From NCBI GenBank assembly GCA_916048055.1, contig CAJZHL010000012.1, positions 1,054,001-1,118,000 on the forward strand: a stretch of DNA of 64,000 nt, in the 5' to 3' direction. The position numbers and the translations under genes were made by a program. The notes beneath the pieces were generated by a model. The model saw nothing but the letters and a program-made list of their open reading frames with translations, was not told the origin of the DNA and ran no database searches. This DNA comes from Pedinophyceae sp. YPF-701. Its lineage: Eukaryota; Chlorophyta; Pedinophyceae. Positions 38,401 to 50,400 of this stretch are shown piece by piece (the first letter of the stretch is position 1; each line of letters starts with the position of its first letter).

Positions 38401-41400
38401 CGTCCGTCACGCTCCGCTTGCCCGCGTAATCGGAAAGCGCGTTGAGGAACGACTGGACGCTTCCAGGTTCAACCGCGAATATCGACGCATTGACACCGGT
38501 CGACGAAAGCCGGGTGCTGAGGGTCGTGTTGATAGCTGGATGCGCAGACAGCGCGCCAACCAGCGACACCTGCTCAAAGTCGAGCGGCAAGTCGACGACG
38601 ACGCCACTCACGTTAGTTGCGCCAAGCACGCCAAGCTGGAGGTCCATGTAGCCGGCCAGCTGAGTCGGCAGGGCCATAGAGTCAGCTCGGCGACCATTGC
38701 ACACCACCTGCACATCGCTGCTGAATGCCGCAGTGAAGTCCGCGACTTGCGGAACCTTCAGGCGCAGCATCGCATCGACAACCTGCGACGGTCCGCATGC
38801 GTCGCTGCCGTGCACGGTCAGAGTCACTTCCCGGCCGTAGTCATCTCTGCGCGACAGAACGACCGTCGTGTTCTCCGGCGCAACGATATCCGCCAGGCTC
38901 TTGAGAGCTGCACCGTCAGACAAAGCCGCAGCTGGTGCGACGTTCCCTTGAGACTCCGGCCCGGACATTGCTCCGGCGGTACACGATGACGCGCCGCTGG
39001 AAGGCGGGGGGTCGATCAGCAGTACTGAGGACGCAACCTGTGCAGTGACATTCCCCTGCCCCGCGAATTCAAGCGTGGCATCCAGATTGACCCTGTTCTC
39101 GTGCAGCAGAACCTCGACCTTGGCGTCGGCCACCGTCAGTGCCGGGCCACTGTACACGGTCGCACTCGACACCGTCGCCGTCGGGAAGACAGCCGAGAGC
39201 ATCCCGGTTGGCTGCGACGCGAGAACGACCGGGCGGATGTCGAGCCCGGCCGAACCAGCCAGCTCCAGCGACTCCGGCACGGACAGATCCGTGTAGTTGA
39301 TTGCGATGGACCCCGCGAGGGACTGGCGCGTGATGTTCGCCGAGAAGTCGACCGAGGGTGCCGGGATGGAGGGCCCGATGTCGACGTGCAGAACGGCATG
39401 CGTCACCGTCAGATCCAAGTCGCCGGTCAGCGGGTGCGCAAGACTCACGTTCGATGTGGCTGGAAGGTAGGAGTTCAGCACAAGGAGCTCGCCGGAGGGC
39501 GTGCAAGACACCGCGGCCAGGCCCGCAAGCTCGACGATGCCAGCCCTCGTGTACGTCGTGACGTTCCCAGAGAGCACTGCCGGAAGGCAGAGTCCCCCCG
39601 TGGCGTTCTTGAATGACCCCGCAACCGTGACGTTCTCCCCGGCAAGCTTCCCCCGCGACGCAAGCGACACCCCGGGCTTCATCCAGTCCGTGGGCAGGGC
39701 GAGCGTGTCTGAGAGCGCTGCCAGCTCGGCGCCCTGCAGACCGTCGGCGCAGGTGCCGTTGCGGCGCGGGATGACACCCAGGCTCTCCGCGAGAGCAACC
39801 GAGGAGGACGACTGCCTGAAATCGATGCTGCTCGAGAGCGGGCGCAGCGGACCGGCGCCCGCAGGCTGCTCCAGCAGCATCGTCAGCCCGACGATGCCGC
39901 CTGACGGGTGCAGCGTCTCGAAGTGCAGGTCGGCGTGACCAGCTGCGCGGGACACGTTGGCCCGCACAAACAGGCCCCAGCTCCCTGGCCTGCCCTCCAA
40001 GCCGCTCCCTGCGACCACGTTCTGCAGCGCCGGAGCAAATCCAAGCGACCCTGCGAGGTCGAACCGCACCGCCGAACTGGACACGGGGGCGACAATCTCG
40101 ATATCTGGGGTGCCCTGTGCCGCAACGGCAAACGACGTCCTCATGCCGACCGTCCCCGCCGTCCCCGCGACTTGGCCGTGAATAGTCATCTCCCGTGCGG
40201 GGTACTGGAAGCGCGCCCCGGCGGAGACAATCGTGCCGTTCCCCATGGTCACGTTGTTCAACACCAGGGGCAGTGCTCGGTCGGCAGTGCTCCCCGTGAC
40301 GTCGAATTGCTGGGACTTCCCGTCCACGCACATCGCGGACGCGGTGGCACCCGCCGAGAAGGTAACGGTCCCGACGCTGCCATCTGGCTCGAACTTGGAG
40401 CTGGCCACAGGAGCTGCCACGCTGGAAGCATACCAACAGGTCTGCGTCGCATTGCCCCATTCGATCATCAACTCGTACCCAGCGCCCACGAAGCGCTCCT
40501 GCATCGTCCAGCTACCGGCCGGAGCTGTGCAGGAGGCCGCAAACGTTGCGTTTGGCGCGGAGGGGTCCACTGGTCCGGGAACGAAGTGCAGCTCGCTGCC
40601 CGGGGCGTTCAAGACCACCGTGTCCGCCGCCAGCTGGACGACGAGCGTCGCCGGACCGCCCAGCGACAGCGAAGAGGCCCCACCGGACATGATGGACACC
40701 CCGCTGCTCCCCAGCGACACAGCTCCCGCCGTGTTGCCGGGAGCCGCGAGCCCGGGCACGCCGTGGGCGTCGAGAACAGACGCGAGCGTCGGGAAGGCGC
40801 ACATGGCCTGCTGCAGCGGGCCCGTCAGCTGGATGGTGTGCACGGCCAGCTGCGGCGCTGAAGCTGCGAAAGTTGTGTTGCCTGCCTGCGCGGTGCCCGT
40901 GGACGCGCCCCGGTAGTCACCTGCCAGCCTGACAGCGCCGTCGCTCCACGTGACGTGCGCTTCGCCGTTGCTGATCTCGAACGATTCCCGAGGCGTCCTG
41001 ACGACTGCGTTGCCCGTGATTTGGTTGCCAGATGTGGAAATGCCTTGTGGCCGGCCGGCCGAACACGTGATGGTCGTTGTTCCCGCTCCAGTGACGACAG
41101 GGGCCGCAAGAAGCGCACCGTTCCTGACGTCGAACGCGCTCGACACCGCCACGCCCGCGCACGGTGGCTCTGACGTGCTGCCGACTGCGGTGCCCACGAT
41201 GCTCACTGCGCCGAGGTCCACGGCTGCCTGCCCGACAGTCCGCTGGACCTTGCGGGCGTTCGACAAGCTCGCGTCCGTGCCACGCCATACCGCGGCGAAC
41301 AGCCCCGAGATCGCACCTGGGTGCGCCCCGTAGTTGGGGACCTCAGGCGGGAATGCAGAGCTGCTGCTGGCGCCCGGAGTCGACGCGTTCGACCCCACGG

Positions 41401-44400
41401 TGACGTCGAGATGCGCGACCACGTCGCCGACAGCGACGTCCGCCATCCACCTGAACGGCGGGGGGTGGCCCTGCGACCCGTTTGCTGCCAAGTAGATGAC
41501 CAGGTTGTTGAGCGTGGTTGTCCAGTTCAGCTGGCCGGCGTTCGTCCCGTTGACGGAGAGCAGATCGACACCGGGCAGGCCGGCGTACGCGACGCAGGCC
41601 GAAAGGTTGCCGTTCAGCGCATCGCCCAGCAGCAAGGGCACGATGTTGGACAGCTTGGCTGTGAAGGGGGCGGAGAGCTGCAGTTGCGGCGCAGCGCCTT
41701 GCGGGTCGAAGCGCAGCGTCGCCCGCAGCCCAGTCGCCTCGGTACCTCTCAGCTCGGCGAATCTGAGCGCCTCGTCGTCATCGTCGTCCGAGAAGGCCAG
41801 CGAGGCGCTGTTGAAGGTTTCGTTGAACGCCAGCGCGTCGATGGCCCACTGGAACGAATCTTGGGTCGCGACGAAGGAGAAGCCAGTGATCGTCAAGTTC
41901 GAGCACGTGAGGTTCACTGCCCCGTCCGAGTAGCCGATGACTTGCCGTGGGCCGCCCTGTTGCAGGGGATGCCCTGGAACCACAATGCTCGCATTCTGCC
42001 CCGGCGGCGGGGCGGGTCCCAGCACGAAGCCGGATCCGGTGATGGACCCGGCAGCAGCTGGAGTGCACGGGTCGACGGCCGAGTCGACGGTGATGGACAC
42101 GCCCGGCCGCGACAGGTAGCGTCGCGTCCACACGAGGGAGTAGCTCACGCCCGCGGCAGGCGTTGGCGCCGGAGGTGCACCTGTCGCCGCCCGAGCAACC
42201 GCCAGTCGCCAGTACGCGGACCAGTGCAGCCCCGCCGTCACCTCTGCGGGCCAGGTGAGTGCAACTGCGCCTGCCTTGAAGCGCCACATCCAGAGTGAAG
42301 TCGCCGGGTCGTACACCCACCAGGCGTCGGGGTCGAGAGCAGGGTCATGGACCCACGACGAACCATCCAGGCGGAACCAGGTCTCGTTCCAACGAACCAC
42401 CGTCGCGCCGGAGTACGTCGGGACCGTGTCGTTGGAAGCCGGCAGTGCAGGAGAGCCTGGCCGAGCGGCGAGCGCTCCGTCAGACGCGCCCTGGACGGTG
42501 TACATGACGTGGAAGGCACCGCCTCCTCCGCCTCGTGTCCACCCGAACTGCGCCCCGCGGTCGAAGTTGCCAAAGGTCGGCGCCGAAGCCACTCCTCTGG
42601 CCTCGAAGGTGGAGCGAGCCGGATGCGTCTCGATGGAGAGACTGCTCACGACGACAGATGCCGCCGAAGACTGCGGAGTTCCAGCGGGCAGAATTCCCGG
42701 AATCCCTGCCGCGAGGAAGCCCTCGAGGAGAGGCGCGGCCACGTCACCAAGCTGATCGAGGGTGACCGTCCCGGAACTGGCCGGCAGGCCAAGGGCGAGC
42801 GTGGTGGCGTTGCTTGCGGTTGGACCGGACGCGTGGAACGTCAGTGTCGCGTCCAGGACCCCCGCTTTGCCGCGAACGACGAACTGGCCGCCATCGTCAG
42901 TGTGGTTGGCAGACGTGTAGCTCACCGTGGCCTGCTTGAGGTGCAGCTGCCCCAGCGCGACTGTCCCGACAGCGATCGTGCCGAGGTCGGCCTCGAAGGA
43001 CATGTTCCCCGCGCACGGAAGTCCGAGCCGAGAGGGCCGCACGTTGAACGCCGCCCACTTGTGGCCCGGGCTGCTCGCCGGGCTGCCGTCCACCGCAGCG
43101 ATGACGTGCAGAGCTGCCTCGGCGTCGAGCAGGTGCATGCGGAACGGCATGTTCCAGAGAGAGACCTCGCTGGCGCGCTGTTCCGCTGCAACACTGCAGT
43201 TGAAGTTCCTGGTCGTTGCAGCAAGCCCTGCATAGTCACCCGCTGCGACATCCGCTGCCCACGTTGGCCGGTTCGAGTTCGTTGATGTCCCGGTCAGGCT
43301 CGTGGCGTTCTGCACTACCGTGACCGCGGCCGCCGACGCGAGGCGGAAGGACTCGTGCATGATGTGTGTGCCGTTGGGCCCGCACATCATCCCTGGCGCC
43401 CGGATCGTCGCCTGGTGCAGGCCGACGATCCAGCGCTTCTGGAACAGCGATGCGGAAACGTGGATGTCGGAAGCCGCCGTGGGAGTGCAGGACGAGGTGG
43501 TCGTTGCGTTCCCGCCCAGGGGTGTCAAAGTGGGCGCTGCCGTGACGACCGTCGTGTTCGAGCTGTTGCCGCGCATGATCAGCGTCTCCGGCTCGGGAAT
43601 AGTGACGAGCATCTCCCTCGAGAACAGCGCCGGAGTCTCCTGAATCAGCGGCAGGGACGTCCGGAGGACCTTGCCCACTGCTGCTGGCAGCAATGCGTCG
43701 ACGCCAATCACCTCGCCCTGCACGGCCCTAGCTGGGCCTGCTAGAGCGCTCTGATCGGGGTGTGGGAGGTACAGCGAGATGCGCGTCGTGGTTCCGGCCG
43801 CGCCCCGCGTGTACTCCCCGCGCGCGACATCGATGATGCCATACGCCCTCATCAGGCAGTCGACGCCGACGCAGGCCGTGCCACGGATCTCCAAGTCAAG
43901 ACCAGCCCCATTGATGACGAGGCTGTCCCACCGCAGGTGCTCCACCGTCAGGTTGCCCGCCAGGCCGTCCCACGTGAGCCCAGAGGGGGCAGAGGTGATG
44001 TCGACCGACATCAGCAAGTCAACCAGCTGGAAGTTCGCGCACTTCACGTCCGCACGGCCCGTCGCGTTGATGCTTGCCGGCATCGCTGGGTGGTCGAGCA
44101 TCTCCGCGAGCGGCAGCGTGGCGTTGAGTGCGATGGTTCCTGCCGCGCAGACATCATACTCCTGAATCAACGGGTACGTACACACCGCGCGGTAGTTCTC
44201 GTCCTGATCGACGCAGCTCAGTCCGCCCAGAGTTGCCAGGCCGAGCTCCGACAGCCGCGTGCTGCCCACAATGACGGAGTTGTTCCAGAACGGGTCCCGA
44301 GCTTGAACAGCGAATGTTGCGGGGTCGAACGGCCTGAAGTCGTACCGCTGAACGGTGCCACTGCTCGGATCCTGGAATGTTCGCACGCGTCCGCGGTAGA

Positions 44401-47400
44401 CCTCCATGCGCGCCTCCATGCGCGTGCTCGCCGCCGGATCCGCAGCGGCGGCAGGCGGCAGTGCGTACCCATACACACGCACCCTCGCGGACTCCAGGTT
44501 CAAACCCGCCTCGGTGCGCATCACCTCAACGCGCGGGTTGTACAGCAGCACCGCGGCGAACGACGAGCAGCGGTCCGCAATGGTATCCAGGTACAGAATG
44601 CTGGATGTGTCCAGCTTTGCAAGCCCCACCTCGGGGATGCCATGCATGCAGACAGCCTCCAGCAAACCGCCCCCGAGACCCAGGTCCAGCTGGCCGATCG
44701 TGTGCGCCGGAGTTCCAACCACGGGCGCGTCTGCGAGCGCCGGGTTGTCGAAGATGGACATCTTGTCCGCGAGCTTGAGCCGCTCCGGAACGCCCGGCTC
44801 GAAGGCGAACATCGCGCGCACCGTCCTGCTGAGCGAGACGCGGTACTCCGTGAGCAGATCCGGAAGATGCGGCGAGTCGAGCATGCCCCACACGCGGAGA
44901 TCGGCTTGCGAGTAGGAGTAGTCGAACTTGGCGTCCGTCAAGTTGAGCGGCTGCCTGAAGAGCGGCGGGTCATTGGGATCGGTGGTGCCCGCCTCGAGCT
45001 CAATGCCCGTGACGTTGGCCCGCACCACGATGTCGCGCACGCTCCGTGCGTCGCAGCTCACGTACGCCGTCGTGTTGACGGTCACAGCCGTGGTCGAGAG
45101 CAGGGTCTCGCACGGCGCGCCCGGTGCTGGACGTACGCACTTCGCCCACGGCAAGTTGAACAGCTTGGTAGCCGCCGGAGCCTGGGAGCTGCCGTCGCAC
45201 GGCCGATCGATGGAGAAGTCCACCTCCATAAACGTTGCCGCAGCCAGGTTGACCTGCAGGCTCTTGATGGCCGTGTAGGTCTCCAGCGGCGTCGTCACGC
45301 GCTCCGTCGACATCTTTCCGGTCAGCTTCATGTCGCCGACGCGGGGGTCGAGGACGTACTCGACGTTGGCCTCGCCCGGCGTCGCGCCCGACTGCGTGGC
45401 GTTGAAGTACCCCACGTCGAGGATCTCGAGAACGTCACGCGGGCCCGCGGGGATGCCGACCTCCTTCAGTAGGTCGTTCAGCTGGGGGGCTGAGGCGAGC
45501 ATGAGGGGGAAGTCGTTGCCGGGGATGGTGGTTCCGATGAGCTCTGGCGGCGTGAAGATGTTGACCGAGGAGAGAGCGAGCGACAGCAGCGGTGCCTCCG
45601 CGGTGAAGTCCAGGCGCGGGAAGCAGTTCGCGTCCGGCGGGTCGAAGGACTTGCAGAGGATCCCGCCGGCGCTGGAGCGCAGGTCGTTGTGCCAGATGGA
45701 AAACTCCAGGAGCCCCTCCGTCAACAGCACCGGCAGGTGCAGGCTGATCCCGGCGAGCCGAGGGGACGAGGCCCTGAGGAAGATGTCCTTGATCCAGGGC
45801 CCGCCCTGCCAGCCGATGAGCGCGGGCGTGCAGTAGAAGCGCCCCGTCCCGCCGCGCATGGAGCCGCCCGTGGGGAAGATGTCGCCGACGGCGAAGTCGA
45901 TGTCGAACGTGGGCTCGACAGTTATGTCGCACGGCTTGCCCGCGACGGAGTAAGACGCGATCCCCTCGGCCGTCATGCCCAGCTTGACGAACTGCAGCAG
46001 GGTGACGTTCCCGCTGTTCTTGTTGAGCAGAATCTCCGCGGAGCTGCGCCTCTCGATGCGCGTGGCGTTCAACGAGGGGTCCGTGAAGTTCGCCGTGAGC
46101 TTGTACGGGCTGAGGCCGTCGGTGGTGGACGCGCCGTGAAGCATCTGGACGTCGTACATCTCAAAGCCGTACAGGGCCTGCCCCGCGACAGGCACGCCCG
46201 GCACTCCAGACTCGTGCACCACGCGGAAGAAGGGCGAGTCCTGCATCTTGCCCAGCGCGTATCCGACGTTCACGCGCTGGTCGCCGGTGGTGCGGATCTC
46301 GACGCGCGTGTACCGCGCATCGTCGATGAACACGTCGATCTCGGCAGTCATGCCAGCAATGGTCCCGCGCACAGTCGCGGGCCGGACAGCCGACATGGCG
46401 GCGAGGTCGAGGATCATGGTCGGGTTCTCGATGAAGAGCTTGCCGAACTGAGACCCCAGGTCGACCATCAGCCCATTGGGCCAGTTGACCTCGGCTCCCA
46501 CGGGCTTCAGGCCCTGGCAGCGGAAGAACACCGTCATTTCGTTGTCCTGCCAGAACGTCGGGAAGCGGTCGTACATGTCGAGCATGAAGAAGACGCCGAT
46601 GAGCATCGGCTTGCCCTCCTGCCGCGGGTAGAAGTACTTGCCCTTGTGCATCGACAGCTTCGACCCGCACATGCCCTGGTCGAGGACAGCGACGCCGAAG
46701 TCGTGCCGCGTGTCGACCGCCGCCCACCAGTACGCGGACGGGTTCCACTGCCCTCGGTAGGGAATCTCCTCCAGCAGCGTCGCGGGGTCGATCACCAGCG
46801 GGAACGGACCGTCCGGGGTGGTCACCGAGGTGAGCGGCGCGGGCGCCTCCCGGGGAGCGGGGTACTCGAAGAGGCCGTTGATGGTGATCTTCACGCGCTC
46901 GTGCAACTCGGGCGACGTCCGGAGATCGACATTCGCGAGGTGCATCATGCTGGCCCGCAGGCTGAACTTGCGCATGCCCATCCGGGTGGTCAGGCCGACG
47001 GTGGCGTTCCCGCCCACCTCGAAGCCGCCGGTGAGGAAGTATTCCTCCATGACGTCCGTGTAGAATCCCGATGCGGCAAAACTGCCGTCCTGGAGGGGGG
47101 AGTAAGAGCTCCAGCCGGGGGTGGACTCGGTCACGGTGATGGCAGCGATGTTTGAGAACACCTCCCCGGTGGTGACCAGCCGCTCGACGTTGCTGGGGTT
47201 CGAGACGACCAGCAGGCGGTTGGTCGGTCTTGGCGACAGGTCGACGTCGGCGCCCAGGTCCTGCAGGAACCGCGCCTCTGTCCAGGGGCCGACCGAGAAG
47301 GCCGTGGCCGCCGAGGGCACGAGCGTCGAGTTCGCTCCGTCGCCCGAGATGGTGCCGAGCTGGAGCTCGAAGTTGCCCGTGTACGTTTTCACCGTGGGCG

Positions 47401-50400
47401 TGGGCGCCGACGTGCCGTAGAAGTCCCTCACGTGGGTCGCCGCTCGCGAGTAGAAGCGCAGCGACTTCGCGCGCCCGGATCCGTCCGTCCAGGATTCCAC
47501 GCAGGCACTGTTCTCGCTGCAGTCGTACACTTTGTCCTCGTCCGGCTCGTCGTTGAACAGCGTGACCGATGCGCCGCGGAAGCCCGTGTCTTCGAAGAGC
47601 TCGACGACGGTGCCCGGGACCAGCCGGAAGAAATTGCGACTACCAGGCGGCAGGAAGGCGATGCCCGTCGCGGTGCGGTCCAGAGTCCAAGCGATCGCGT
47701 CCAGAGGCGCAGCTTCGGTCGTCACGGGCCCCCACGCGAAGACGTTCGCAGCGGGCGTCATGCACGCCGGGATCGTGTTGACTCCGTCCGTCAGCGGCGA
47801 CGCGCGGATGGACGGGAACCACGTGTTGTAAGAGCGGAAGTACGATCGGAAGCCGTCGAAGGTGCGCTCGAAACACGTGGTCGTGAACGCAAGCGGCAGC
47901 CCGAGCTGCTCTCCGAACAGGCGGCTGGCCAGCCCAGGGGCGTCGCTCTGCACGCGGTACAGCTCGTTCCCGCGGTGGATGCATCCCTTGTCGACATCGT
48001 CTTGCTGCACCGGGCAGGACATGCAGGCAGGGAGCCCGCTGAGCGAGACTCCGTCCTCCGCCTCGCAGCCACAGAAGCCCTGCTGCGTCTTCCCGGGGTT
48101 TTTGTGGCACAGGTCGATTCTGTAGCTGCGGACCCTCGAGGCGCCAGTCGCTTCGCCGGGGGCGGTGGTGACGATCTGATCACCATCCATGCTGATCGAT
48201 GACGGCCAGAGATCCACCGGGAGCACGTCGCCGTCCACGTACTCGTACAGGCGGCGCCAGGACCCGTCGTTCTGCCTCCCAAAGGACGTGATGGCCCCTG
48301 GCCCTTGGTTGATCGCCACGCCGCCTCGCGATGCCACGAAGAGCAGCTTCCCGGACTCCGCAAAGGCCAGTGACGAGCCAAACAGCGTGGGAGCAGAGGC
48401 CGACGGAAGGAGAGCCACCTCGTTGTAGAGGCCGTTCGCGAGTCGCTCGAACATGAAGACGTGCTTGCTCGTGCCTGCGCAGCACGCGCCGACCGCGAGC
48501 ATGTCCCCATTCGTTGCGATGGCCTCGCCGAATCCGGCGCTGGCGACCCCAACCGTCTGACTCCCCTGCAGCATCTGTTTCTGAGCGTACGGGTTGCCGG
48601 CGGTGCGCTCGTAGACATAGACGGCGCCCTCCGCTGACGAGAAACCTGGTGCCGAGATGACGAGTGCCGTGCCGTCGCGCGCGTGCACCACTCGCATGCC
48701 AAAGAGGTCTCCCGACGTCGCGCCTGTCAGCGCGGTGCCCAGAGCACTCCAAGCCTGGCCTGGCAGCTTCTCGAAGATGGCCACCTTCCCGTTGCCAGCC
48801 CCCGGTCCTCCAACGGCCACAACGGCGCCATGCAGAGAGAGCGACTTGCCCCACGTGTCGCCGGACGCCGCACCGGCGGGCACGATCTTCTGGTCGAGTT
48901 CCCACGCACCGGTGGATGCGATCTCGTAGACGTACGCCGCACCGGCGTCGCTGGCAGCCCCAGGAGCACCTACGACGATGTAAGGCTCCTCGATAGCCAG
49001 GGAGGTGCCGAACTTGTCCGCAACTGCACCATCAAAAGCCTGGAGAGTCGAAGAGAGGGCCCACGACGAGTTGCTTGCTAGTCCATAGACCTTTGCAGAG
49101 CCAGCGGCCGTCGCCGTAGGGATACCGACTATGGCTCTTCCTCCCTGCACGACTGCGGAAGATCCGTAGCTGTCTGTCTCGTTGACAGGCGCCGGGATGG
49201 ATTGCCTTGTCTGCGACGTGAGGCAGTCTGGAATTCCATCCGAGTCGGCGTCATCCGTGCAGCCGCACGGGCCCGGGCGCACAGATTGGCTGTTACCGGG
49301 GCACAGATCAGTCCGGAGTTCGTGCACAGACCCGACCGATCCACTGGCTGGCACGAGGGCAGCGAGCATCGTTGGGCCGTCGATCGCAACTGCCGTGGAT
49401 GCCGTCGTTGCGGCGACGAACGACGACAGGCGCGTCCGAGTCGGCTGGCTGGGGCTCGCGTTTCCGTCGAGAGAGAAGCGCACTGCGTACAGCGCATCCC
49501 GGCCCTCAGGCCCGTCTGACACGCTTTCCGTGACGACAAGCTCAGCCGCTGTCTGCGTCAGGGCGAGGGCGTTCCCGAAGCTGCCAGCGTACCGGGGCTG
49601 CGGAGATTGCAGGATTGCAGCCTGGGCAAAGCCATCCTGCACCTCCCTGAACACGAAGACAGCGCCACGACCCAGGCTGTTGCCTTCGTAGAAGGCCGAC
49701 GCAGAGACCGCAACGATGCCGTTCGACACCGAGACCGCCGTCCCAAACAAGATGTTCGTTACGGGCGACGTGAAGTTGGGCATGACCTTCGTGACGGCGA
49801 CGAAGGAGTTCCCGTCGTCACGGTACAGGTAGGCAGCCCCGCTCGCGCCAGCCCTCGGCGCACCGACGACAAGAAGGCCGGAAGACGCGTCAACCGAGGT
49901 ACCGAACTCGTCGCCGGCGCTGGAATCACTCGGAGTGAGTGTCTGCTGGACGGAGCCGCTGGAGACGATGTAGACCCTGCCTCCGGCCGAACGACCTGGC
50001 TCGCCGACGGCAAACGTGCCGTCGGCAACAGCGGCAGCAGAGCTCCCGAACCCGCCACTGGCCGCAGGTGATGGCGCGGCAAGGCTCCCGGTCTCAGACC
50101 ACGAGTTGGTGCCCGCCGCGTACTGGAACATGTACGCCTTTCCGGCACCAGCCTGAGCGCTCGCCGTTGCACCCGAAGCGCCAACGATCATCAAGTCCAA
50201 TGAGAGCGCGACTGCTGCCCCGAAGCCATCTCCACTAGCACCGTCGCTTGCCACGAGCTTGGCATCCGGCGCACTTGGCCACGCGCTACCGAAGGCGCTG
50301 CGCGAGAACATCCACACAGCGCCCTTGCTGCTGTCACCTTTCCCGCCGACAGCAGCACGGTTCGCAGTCAGTGCGAGCGCGCTCCCGTACATGCTCGTCG

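Noticed and set aside
25890-46217. Naming the GxPG repeats as a known lipid-transfer (repeating beta-groove) family
   Set aside because: Alternating hydrophobic strands are compatible with it, but the signal peptide, glycosylation sequons and Cys pairs argue for an extracellular domain, and no diagnostic motif is present.
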